From assembly GCA_038150465.1 (NCBI GenBank), contig JAYOTP010000024.1:1-35613 (forward strand): a stretch of DNA of 35,613 bases, read 5' to 3'. Source of the stretch: RFXV01 sp038150465 (GTDB lineage: Bacteria > Bacteroidota > Bacteroidia > Flavobacteriales > Schleiferiaceae). The notes below the pieces were generated by a model. That model saw nothing but the letters and a program-made list of their open reading frames with translations, was not told the origin of the DNA and ran no database searches. Each line of letters starts with the position of its first letter. The first letter of the stretch is position 1. This document shows, piece by piece, positions 1 through 6,681 of the stretch. The position numbers and the translations under genes are program-made.

Positions 1-1306
1 TGCCAATGGGCTGGTCAAAGGAGGAAGCTCCGTAGAATACACCTTGCATATTGGTAACGCTGTCCACATCCCAGTTGCCAATGTCCTGATCGAACAAAGT
101 GGCATTGTTGAACAGGTTGACCATAGCTGGAATGTTCGATACATCCCAGGAACTGATGTCCTGGTTGAAGGTGGAGTCGTCCTGGAAGAAGTTGTTCAGG
201 TGAATGTTCACAAGGCTCAGGCAGACCTTGGACAGATCGTCTCCATTGTCTCTTTTTTGAATGAGCAGCGGTCTGTCCACGACCGTATAGAATGTGTTGC
301 CCCTGTCCACGGAGAAAGTGTCTCCCACGCTGTAGAGGTCACAGACCACACATCCGCGGTTGTTCACATAAGCGGCCTTTGGGTTGTAGATCGTATCTAT
401 CCTGTTGGTACACGGGGTGTTCGAACATGTGGCCACAATGCTTATTTGTATGTCTCTAAGAGAGGTTCCAACGCGCGTCCATACACCCGATATCTTTCTC
501 CATTCCTCTGCCTCCAACACGAGGATGCTCGTTTCCTGAATATTCCCTGTGGTGAAGATCAATTGGCCTGTCTGCCCATCGATCGTCACGCCGTTGGATC
601 CTGGAGCGGTGGTAAAGGGGTGGCTTGCTGAAAAGCCTGGGGCAAAGGCGAGAATTCCATTGGTCGATTGTCTGGGGTCCACCAGGCTGTAGGATACAGA
701 ATCACCATCTGATTCGATGCCTCCGAGATCCCAGTAGTACGAGTTGTTCGTGCAGAAGGCTTTTAAACCGGGGTTCACGAATTCAGGTGTCGAGTTGTCT
801 CCCAACACATTGTTCAGGGAAGCTTCCACATAGGTTGCGTCGGGGCAATTTCCGTTGCACGAATAAGGAGCGCAGTTCTCCAGATTGTCGATGCAACCAC
901 TGCGGCAACAGCTCATGTAAGAGAATATGATGTCCGAGCAGTCCGATGGAAGGGAAACAATGCCTTTGAAGATGTGGGTGCTCGGAGCAATGATCCCAAA
1001 GGCAACACATTCCTCGAATCCCGGGGTGATCACTCCTCCGTCTCCTGCCGGTGTGCTTCCTGGCGGGGTAGATCGCGTCGCTGAAAAATTGAATGGCGAA
1101 AAGCAGCTCGAAGTCACCAGAATGTTGGCTGAATTGCCGATACCTGCAGCACCAGGGGTCATGTCGCGATACAGAACGAGTTCCACTTCATACTGCTGTC
1201 CGGAAATGTGTCGGTAGGAGATCTCGGCGCCGCTGATGTGCGAAGCAAAACATTCCAGGAACAGGGACGAAATGACGAATACAAGAAGAGTCTTCAAGGA
1301 TCTCAT
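1..1306 (-). CDS. BspA/DUF285-type surface protein, 3' end beyond window (partial)
   Basis: The reading frame is open from ATG at 1306 to the left edge (435 codons, no stop), so the C-terminus is missing. Residues 1-22 look like a signal peptide. Residues ~23-48 (HISGAEISYRHISG..., ending LVLYRD) resemble the N-terminus I recall from large exported Bacteroidota proteins. A Cys-rich central region follows (SCCRSGC, CNGNCPD). From about residue 378 there are DUF285/BspA-type repeats: FNQDISSWDVSNI and FDQDIGNWDV, followed by VTNMQGVFYGASSFDQ. These repeats form surface-exposed solenoids often linked to adhesion. Family knowledge suggests export, probably by T9SS, but the sorting domain would lie outside the window. 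The function is not known; an adhesin-like surface role is inference. Confidence 0.8.
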   Translation of the reverse strand, partial: MRSLKTLLVFVISSLFLECFASHISGAEISYRHISGQQYEVELVLYRDMTPGAAGIGNSANILVTSSCFSPFNFSATRSTPPGSTPAGDGGVITPGFEECVAFGIIAPSTHIFKGIVSLPSDCSDIIFSYMSCCRSGCIDNLENCAPYSCNGNCPDATYVEASLNNVLGDNSTPEFVNPGLKAFCTNNSYYWDLGGIESDGDSVSYSLVDPRQSTNGILAFAPGFSASHPFTTAPGSNGVTIDGQTGQLIFTTGNIQETSILVLEAEEWRKISGVWTRVGTSLRDIQISIVATCSNTPCTNRIDTIYNPKAAYVNNRGCVVCDLYSVGDTFSVDRGNTFYTVVDRPLLIQKRDNGDDLSKVCLSLVNIHLNNFFQDDSTFNQDISSWDVSNIPAMVNLFNNATLFDQDIGNWDVDSVTNMQGVFYGASSFDQPIG

Positions 1307-1399
1307 AAGGCCTGGTGTTACGAAATAGGAATGGGAATTTATGAATTGCCTCTTTCATGGGTTCAAAGAGGAGATCTCCTTGAAGCATTCATAAAAATG

Positions 1400-1431
1400 A
1401 ACCCACTCTGAATCGGTGTTCAAAGTGGGTT
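1400..1431 (-). terminator. Rho-independent-type terminator of tmRNA
   Basis: AACCCACT (1400-1407) pairs perfectly with AGTGGGTT (1424-1431), and an inner TGAA/TTCA pair (1409-1412 with 1419-1422) extends the stem. On the minus strand it begins right after the tmRNA 3' CCA and is followed by a short T-rich stretch (CATTTTTATG). The position and fold fit a terminator; the T-tract is only moderate. Confidence 0.7.
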
Positions 1432-1827
1432 TGGTGGAGCTGGCGGGGATCGAACCCGCGTCCAAACAGGGACACGCAATGCTTTCTACATGCTTAGTCC
1501 GCAATTGGTTGTCGGCCAGTGGCCGGCTGCAGACGGCCTACCACAAGCTTAGCCACTCGTTCTCAAAGACAGCGCATGGCCCACTGCCTTCCAGTCCGGT
1601 TACCCTGCACCTCCGGATCGGACGCCACCTGACATGGGCTTCCGGGAGATGACTTGCTCACCCACCTTGTGGGAGATTAGCTTGATCGGCTATCGCTCGA
1701 TCAGGCGGCAAGCGCGTAGTTGTTTGCGCCAGTTAAAAGGGTCGAGGCATTGGATTTACGGGCGACATCCTCATGGCCCGGCATGCTTACATTCCGCCTC
1801 GGCCTGCTGTCAAAACCGATCAGCCCC
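1432..1827 (-). ncRNA. ssrA: transfer-messenger RNA (tmRNA)
   Basis: The minus strand starts GGGGCTGATCGGTTTTGACA and ends GGTTCGATCCCCGCCAGCTCCACCA-like (T-arm, acceptor, encoded CCA). The 5' GGGGCTG pairs with the 3' CAGCTCC region to form the tRNA-like acceptor, as in all one-piece tmRNAs. The tag frame at 1730-1701 reads GGC GCA AAC AAC TAC GCG CTT GCC GCC TGA, so the tag is GANNYALAA (resume codon probably GGC). A YALAA ending is the standard ClpXP-type degron, and Bacteroidota tags commonly start with G. The length of ~396 nt is normal. The RNA rescues stalled ribosomes with SmpB, which is not encoded here. It has its own -7 box at 1844-1851 and a hairpin terminator at 1400-1431. The strongest RNA call in the window. 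Confidence 0.97.
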
Positions 1828-1843
1828 AGTGCGAATTGCGCTG

Positions 1844-1851
1844 CAAAGTTA
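1844..1851 (-). promoter_or_regulatory. -7 promoter element of tmRNA (TAACTTTG)
   Basis: A perfect match to the Bacteroidota -7 consensus TAnnTTTG, 16 nt upstream of the mature tmRNA 5' end. No clear -33 TTG is seen. It lies 3 bp from the divergent element of the dehydrogenase gene. Confidence 0.65.
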
Positions 1852-1854
1852 AGC

Positions 1855-1862
1855 TATCTTCG
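1855..1862 (+). promoter_or_regulatory. -7 element of dehydrogenase gene (TATCTTCG)
   Basis: Matches TAnnTTYG and ends 5 nt before ATG 1868, so transcription would start at or next to the start codon. Divergent to, and only 3 bp from, the tmRNA element. Confidence 0.5.
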
Positions 1863-1867
1863 CAGCG

Positions 1868-3091
1868 ATGCAGAAGGCGCCCAAGTCCATAGCTCTTATC
1901 CGTGAGGGAAAGCTGCCCCCGGACCGACGAGTGGCGCTTTCGCCCGATCAATGTGTGCGTTTCCAGCAGACCTTTCCAAACTGCCGATTGATGGTGCAGT
2001 CCAGTCCGATCCGCTGCTTCTCCGATGCAGAATATGCGGAAAAAGGGATCGAGGTCGTGGAGCTGGTGGATGAGGCTGAGGTTCTGATCGGCGTGAAGGA
2101 AGTGCCCATCGATCAGCTCATTCCCTCCAAGACCTATCTGTTCTTTTCGCACACCTTCAAGAAGCAGCCATACAACCGCGGTCTGTTGCGGGCCATACTC
2201 GAAAAAAATATCCGACTGATCGACTACGAACTGCTCAGCGCTGAGAAGGGTGGCCGTTTGCTCGGTTTTGGGCGATATGCCGGTGTGGTCGGCGCCTACA
2301 ACGGACTGCTGGGCTGGGGAAAGATGACCGGCGATTTTCAGCTCAAACCGGCGCATCAGTGTTTCGATCGAAAGGAAGTGGACGAGGAGCTGGCAAAAGT
2401 TGAATTGCCAGAGGGTTTCAAGCTGGTGGTCACCGGAACCGGACGGGTTTCCAGCGGCATTCAGGAACTTCTGCTGGCTGCGGGTTTGCGACGTGTCGAT
2501 GCAAAGGATTTCCTGATGAGCGAATTTCCAGAACCGGTATTCAGCGTATTGGGTCCGTTGGATTATGTCCGCCGAATCGACGGTCGGAGCTTTTTGCTCA
2601 GTGAATTCTTCAAGGACCCTGCGGGATTTGAGTCGTCCTTTTTGCCCTTTGCACAAACGGCTCATGTCTATATGTCCGGACATTACTGGAAGGAGGGAAG
2701 TCCGGTCTTCTTTACCCCTGAGCAAGCCAGTGCCGATGAGTTCAGCCTGCGGCTTATCGCTGACATCAGCTGTGACATCGCAGGTCCGATACCAAGTACC
2801 CTTCGTCCTTCCACCATTGCCGATCCGTTCTATGGCTACCAGGCGTCTTCAGCCAATGAGGTGGCGTTTGGAAGCCCGGGATCCATTGGCGTGATGGCCG
2901 TGGACAATTTGCCCGGCGAACTGCCGCGGGATGCATCTGAAGACTTTGGAGACGACCTTTTGGCCCATGTCCTTCCGCAGTTTTTCAATGCCGATCCCGG
3001 AACCGTTCTTCAACGGGCCACGGAAACCGATTCTGGCCAACTGACGCCTTCCTTTCACTATTTACAAGACTATGTTGACGATGCGGATTAG
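1868..3091 (+). CDS. NAD(P)-dependent lysine/saccharopine dehydrogenase-like (AlaDH/PNT family)
   Basis: 407 residues. The N-terminus (ALIREGKLPPDRRVALSP) is the AlaDH/PNT N-terminal signature with the RxGKxPPDxRVxL pattern seen in alanine dehydrogenases and in LYS1-type saccharopine dehydrogenases. A Rossmann segment LVVTGTGRVSSG sits near residues 185-196. The C-terminal part (ISCDIAGPIPSTLRPSTIADPFYGY) is typical of the bacterial LYS1-like branch, where catabolic lysine-forming enzymes and unassigned NAD(P) oxidoreductases both occur. The protein should be cytosolic. The substrate cannot be set from sequence; saccharopine/lysine is favoured over alanine because of length and the C-terminus. 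The gene overlaps the following PNGase-like gene by 11-20 nt, which implies cotranscription, although the two proteins have no obvious functional link. Confidence 0.8.
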   Translation: MQKAPKSIALIREGKLPPDRRVALSPDQCVRFQQTFPNCRLMVQSSPIRCFSDAEYAEKGIEVVELVDEAEVLIGVKEVPIDQLIPSKTYLFFSHTFKKQPYNRGLLRAILEKNIRLIDYELLSAEKGGRLLGFGRYAGVVGAYNGLLGWGKMTGDFQLKPAHQCFDRKEVDEELAKVELPEGFKLVVTGTGRVSSGIQELLLAAGLRRVDAKDFLMSEFPEPVFSVLGPLDYVRRIDGRSFLLSEFFKDPAGFESSFLPFAQTAHVYMSGHYWKEGSPVFFTPEQASADEFSLRLIADISCDIAGPIPSTLRPSTIADPFYGYQASSANEVAFGSPGSIGVMAVDNLPGELPRDASEDFGDDLLAHVLPQFFNADPGTVLQRATETDSGQLTPSFHYLQDYVDDAD

Positions 3092-5072
3092 ATCGATTGT
3101 TTTCTTTTTCTTTCTGGCCACCCAGCTCTGGTCGGCCCCTGGGGATACCACCCACGTTCGGGTGCATGACGATGTGGACATGACCTGGTATGTGCGCTAC
3201 CGGGAAAAGGCGCTCTTTCCCACGCAGGGAACTGATTTTCACAGAGTGAACATGGTCTTTACCCTGGGCTGTGCCTCTTCCGGATGCAGCGACTGGGATT
3301 ATACCGTGCTGATCAAGGTCCTTCACCGCACCGGAGAAATGGACAGCACCTACACCTTGGATACCTTAAGTACGAACCCAGTGGTCATCGATACCAACTG
3401 GACACCCTTTGAAGTGATCGAGCCCTACGAACTCGGCCGGATGATCACGCCCTATGGCGGATATATGGCCAATGGAGGCTACGGCTACGACAACAACTGG
3501 GAACACCGCTACGTCTATGACGTCACCGACTACCAGTCCATACTTCGGGATTCAGTGGAGATCGAGATCCACTATCAGGGCTGGTCTTCTGGCTTTTCGG
3601 CCACGCTCGATTTCGAGATGATCGAGGGCACCCCCGCGCGCAACCTGATCAAGATGCAGAATGTCTACCGACCGCGTGGATTTTCTTTCCGAAACACAGC
3701 CGATGTCGAGCTGAATCATTTGCCGGCCGTGGACATTCCTCTGGAAAGTACCACCCAATTTGCCGCGCTGCATGTTCTGCCCACAGGACACGGATTCGAC
3801 AACAGCCTGAACTGTGCAGAATTCTGCAAGAAGGACTACTACGTAAAGCTGGACGGTCAGACGCGTTTCACCCAGAGCATGTGGCGGGACGATTGCGGCC
3901 TGAATCCCATCTACCCGCAGGGCGGGACCTGGCTCTATGACCGGGCGAATTGGTGTCCGGGGACCAAGGCCTGGACCTACGAGCACGATCTCTCTCCGTG
4001 GATCGGCGCTGGCCAGACCGCACAGATCGATCTGGACCTGGAGCCCTATTCGGTGCCTTCGGGAGATCCTCAGGCGGCCAGCTACAACTGGAGCACCATC
4101 CTGCTCGAATTCGACAGCTATGCCCATCAAAACGATGTGGAACTCATGGAGATCCTTTCGCCGAGTATCCATGAAGAATATTCGCGCATGAATCCTTCCT
4201 GTGGAACGGCTTTGGTGCGCATACGGAACAAAGGTGCCCAACGGCTCACAAGCTGCGTGATCGAATACGGATACGAGAACGCCACCACCCACAGTTTTAC
4301 CTGGCAGGGCGATCTGGGCATGATGGAGGACGAACTGGTCGCACTGGATCTGGGCGGTCCGGGCGATTGGCAACAGAGCCAGGCAAGCGATCGCTTCACG
4401 GCCAAGGTTTCTTTGCCCAATGGAATGCCGGACGAATATGCCTGGAACGATAAGAGCTCGTCCAGCTTTCGGCCCACGCCAGTCCATCCGGGGAACCTGC
4501 GGCTCAACATCCGGACCAATGCTTCCGGAGGGGAGACCTGGTGGGAGCTCAAAGACGGTTCGGATTCAGTGCTCTATTCCGGCGACGGCTACAACAATTA
4601 CCAATTCATCAATGAAGATCTGAACCTGAGTCCTGGCTGCTATCATTTACAGATCAACGACCGGGGAAAGGACGGCCTGCAGTTCTGGGCCAATAATGAT
4701 GGCAACGGATACGCCCGCTTGTACGAGCAGGGTGTCGGCTTGCCACTGAAGACATTTTTGGCAGACTTCGGAAGCCGCATCGATTATTGGTTCATTGTGG
4801 GTTCTGGCTTGGGTGCGGAAACATTGCCTGATGCGGGCATTGATTTCTACCCGAACCCAGCGCGTGAAGAGATCGAGCTCTTTTGGTCAGATGGATCGGC
4901 TGGCCTGCAGGTGCAGGTATACGATCTGAGCGGTCGGCTGATCTCCAAGGATCGGGTGGAAGGCTCAGGAAGCGCTCGTTGGTCATTGTCCAATATTCCC
5001 GGAGGAGCCTATCTGATCGAACTGCGCACGGAAAATGGCCATATAAAGCGCGAGCGATTGCTCGTTCAATGA
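3081..5072 (+). CDS. Secreted PNGase F-like glycoamidase with T9SS sorting domain
   Basis: 663 residues from ATG 3081, chosen because MRIRSIVFFFFLATQLWSA makes a normal signal peptide; ATG 3072 would add three residues. Residues ~25-310 match the two-domain PNGase F fold recalled from Elizabethkingia: GCSDWDY (Asp73, the position of catalytic D60), ELGRMITPYG, CAEFC (Glu247, equivalent to E206) and NPIYPQGGTWLYDRANWCPG. The position equivalent to E118 appears to be Gln166 (HYQGW). A C-terminal region of ~270 residues precedes a T9SS type A sorting domain (IDFYPNPAREEIEL ... VYDLSGRLI ... GGAYLIEL). The predicted role is removal of N-glycans from glycoproteins outside the cell; loss of the glutamate makes the activity uncertain. 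It ends 1 nt before the convergent rpe stop. Confidence 0.85.
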   Translation: MRIRSIVFFFFLATQLWSAPGDTTHVRVHDDVDMTWYVRYREKALFPTQGTDFHRVNMVFTLGCASSGCSDWDYTVLIKVLHRTGEMDSTYTLDTLSTNPVVIDTNWTPFEVIEPYELGRMITPYGGYMANGGYGYDNNWEHRYVYDVTDYQSILRDSVEIEIHYQGWSSGFSATLDFEMIEGTPARNLIKMQNVYRPRGFSFRNTADVELNHLPAVDIPLESTTQFAALHVLPTGHGFDNSLNCAEFCKKDYYVKLDGQTRFTQSMWRDDCGLNPIYPQGGTWLYDRANWCPGTKAWTYEHDLSPWIGAGQTAQIDLDLEPYSVPSGDPQAASYNWSTILLEFDSYAHQNDVELMEILSPSIHEEYSRMNPSCGTALVRIRNKGAQRLTSCVIEYGYENATTHSFTWQGDLGMMEDELVALDLGGPGDWQQSQASDRFTAKVSLPNGMPDEYAWNDKSSSSFRPTPVHPGNLRLNIRTNASGGETWWELKDGSDSVLYSGDGYNNYQFINEDLNLSPGCYHLQINDRGKDGLQFWANNDGNGYARLYEQGVGLPLKTFLADFGSRIDYWFIVGSGLGAETLPDAGIDFYPNPAREEIELFWSDGSAGLQVQVYDLSGRLISKDRVEGSGSARWSLSNIPGGAYLIELRTENGHIKRERLLVQ

Positions 5073-5073
5073 T

Positions 5074-5721
5074 CTAGATCGCCTTGAGGCCGGCGATGGT
5101 CTTTTCGGGATCTGCTGAACCGAATACATAGCTGCCGGCCACCAATACGTCGGCTCCGGCTTCTTTCAGGAGTTGGGCATTGGCGTCGCTCACACCGCCG
5201 TCAATTTCGATCAGGGTGTTGGTGCCCTGCGCCAGGATCATGGCCTTGAGCCGGCGCACTTTTTCATAAGTGCTTTCTATGAATTTCTGACCGCCAAAGC
5301 CTGGGTTGACCGACATCAGGCAGACCAGGTCGGTTTCAGTCAAAACATGTTCAATGGATTCCACCGGACTGTGCGGATTCAGCGCCACACCAGACTTCAT
5401 ACCGCATTGCCGAATGGCCTGAAGGCTTCTGTGCAGATGCATGCTGGCTTCCAGATGGATGCTGAGGATGTTGGCTCCTGCCTTTTTGAAATCTTCGATG
5501 TAGCGCTCGGGTTCGGCGATCATCAGGTGTACATCAAAGGGCTTGTCACTCAGCGGCCGGATCGCCTTGATGACCGGCATCCCAAAGGTGATATTGGGGA
5601 CAAATCGCCCGTCCATGACATCGAGGTGGAACCAGTCGGCCTCAGACCGATCCAATAGCGCAGCTGCTTTTCCGAGTTCGGAAAAATCTGCAGAGAGGAG
5701 GGAGGGGGCGATCAGCGGCAT
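5074..5721 (-). CDS. rpe: Ribulose-phosphate 3-epimerase
   Basis: 215 residues, normal length. The full set of family motifs is visible: IAPSLLSADF at the start, HLDVMDGRFVPNITFG, DVHLMI, IHLEA, SVNPGFGGQKFI and EIDGGV. This cytosolic TIM-barrel enzyme interconverts ribulose-5-phosphate and xylulose-5-phosphate in the pentose phosphate pathway. The metal-binding His and Asp residues lie in the HLDVMDG, DVHLM and EIDGG motifs. It is transcribed convergently with the PNGase-like gene, and a TACTTTTA box ends 4 nt before its ATG. The primary sigma factor gene lies 44 nt upstream in the same orientation. Confidence 0.97.
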   Translation of the reverse strand: MPLIAPSLLSADFSELGKAAALLDRSEADWFHLDVMDGRFVPNITFGMPVIKAIRPLSDKPFDVHLMIAEPERYIEDFKKAGANILSIHLEASMHLHRSLQAIRQCGMKSGVALNPHSPVESIEHVLTETDLVCLMSVNPGFGGQKFIESTYEKVRRLKAMILAQGTNTLIEIDGGVSDANAQLLKEAGADVLVAGSYVFGSADPEKTIAGLKAI

Positions 5722-5725
5722 GGAC

Positions 5726-5733
5726 TAAAAGTA
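5726..5733 (-). promoter_or_regulatory. Possible -7 element of rpe (TACTTTTA)
   Basis: One mismatch to TAnnTTTG. It ends 4 nt before the rpe ATG, the same spacing as at six exact matches elsewhere in this window. Confidence 0.35.
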
Positions 5734-5765
5734 AAGCAATACCGCTTATTTGTCTTCGGGAAATT

Positions 5766-6629
5766 TTAACCGAGGTAGGACTTGAGGATCTTGCTCCGGG
5801 AAGTGTGCTTGAGGCGGCGGATGGCCTTCTCTTTGATCTGGCGAACGCGTTCGCGCGTCAGGTCGAATTTCTCACCGATCTCCTCCAGGGTCATCGGATG
5901 CTGCCCGCCCAAACCGAAGTACAGACGCACCACATCGCCTTCTCTCGGAGTAAGCGTAGAGAGGGAGCGTTCGATCTCCGTGCGGAGCGAATCGTGCATC
6001 AGGTCTTCATCCGGGTTCGGACTGTCTCCGACATTGAGTACATCGTAGAGGTTGGAGTCCTCTCCTTCCACCAGCGGCGCATCCATGGACACATGCCGAC
6101 CGGAGTTGCGCATGCTCTCCTTTACATCGTTTTCACCCATCTCGAGCTTGCCCGCGATCTCTTCTGCAGAGGGCGGACGCTCGTGCTTTTGCTCCAGGGC
6201 GGCGTAGGCTTTATTGATCTTGTTGATCGATCCGATCTTGTTGAGCGGAAGGCGCACGATACGCGACTGTTCGGCCAATGCCTGCAGGATGGACTGACGG
6301 ATCCACCAAACGGCGTAGGAGATGAATTTGAAACCGCGCGTTTCATCGAAACGCTGGGCGGCTTTGATGAGCCCTAAGTTTCCTTCATTGATCAGGTCAG
6401 GAAGGGTAAGTCCTTGATTCTGATACTGCTTAGCAACAGAAACAACAAATCGAAGGTTGGCCTTGGTCAGCTTCTCAAGAGCGAGTTGGTCGCCCGCCTT
6501 GATCTTCTGGGCGAGTTCCACTTCTTCTTCGGCAGTGATCAGTTCTACTTTACCGATCTCCTGTAAATACTTATCCAGGGATGCGGTTTCCCTGTTGGTG
6601 ACCTGCTTGGTGATCTTTAACTGCCTCAT
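5766..6629 (-). CDS. rpoD: Primary RNA polymerase sigma factor (RpoD/SigA, short Bacteroidota form)
   Basis: 287 residues, lacking the long region 1.1 and non-conserved insert of proteobacterial sigma-70, as expected for Bacteroidota. It starts MRQLKITKQVTNRE. Region 1.2 covers ~17-50 (SLDKYLQEIGKVELIT). Region 2 covers ~54-125, including LRFVVSVAKQYQNQGL and FISYAVWWIRQSI (2.4, -10/-7 recognition). Region 3 follows (NKIGSINKINKAYAAL). Region 4 covers ~223-275 (LTPREGDVVRLYFGL and the HTH TLEEIGEKFDLTRERVRQI). It directs housekeeping transcription and should recognise the TTG / TAnnTTTG promoters seen across this window. It lies between pnp and rpe; no strong promoter was seen in the 52-nt gap to pnp, so read-through is possible. 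Confidence 0.97.
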   Translation of the reverse strand: MRQLKITKQVTNRETASLDKYLQEIGKVELITAEEEVELAQKIKAGDQLALEKLTKANLRFVVSVAKQYQNQGLTLPDLINEGNLGLIKAAQRFDETRGFKFISYAVWWIRQSILQALAEQSRIVRLPLNKIGSINKINKAYAALEQKHERPPSAEEIAGKLEMGENDVKESMRNSGRHVSMDAPLVEGEDSNLYDVLNVGDSPNPDEDLMHDSLRTEIERSLSTLTPREGDVVRLYFGLGGQHPMTLEEIGEKFDLTRERVRQIKEKAIRRLKHTSRSKILKSYLG

Positions 6630-6681
6630 GAGCTCTTGGGATTATTCAATAATTCGCGGTTTCTGTTGTTCAAACGGAGGT

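Noticed and set aside
1820..2725. 301-codon minus-strand frame opposite the dehydrogenase
   Set aside because: It runs into the tmRNA gene and lies opposite a conserved dehydrogenase; no domain features.
3552..4487. 311-codon open frame opposite the PNGase-like gene
   Set aside because: Antisense shadow of a GC-rich gene; rich in Arg, His and Val with no domain pattern, whereas the plus-strand frame carries clear PNGase F and T9SS motifs.
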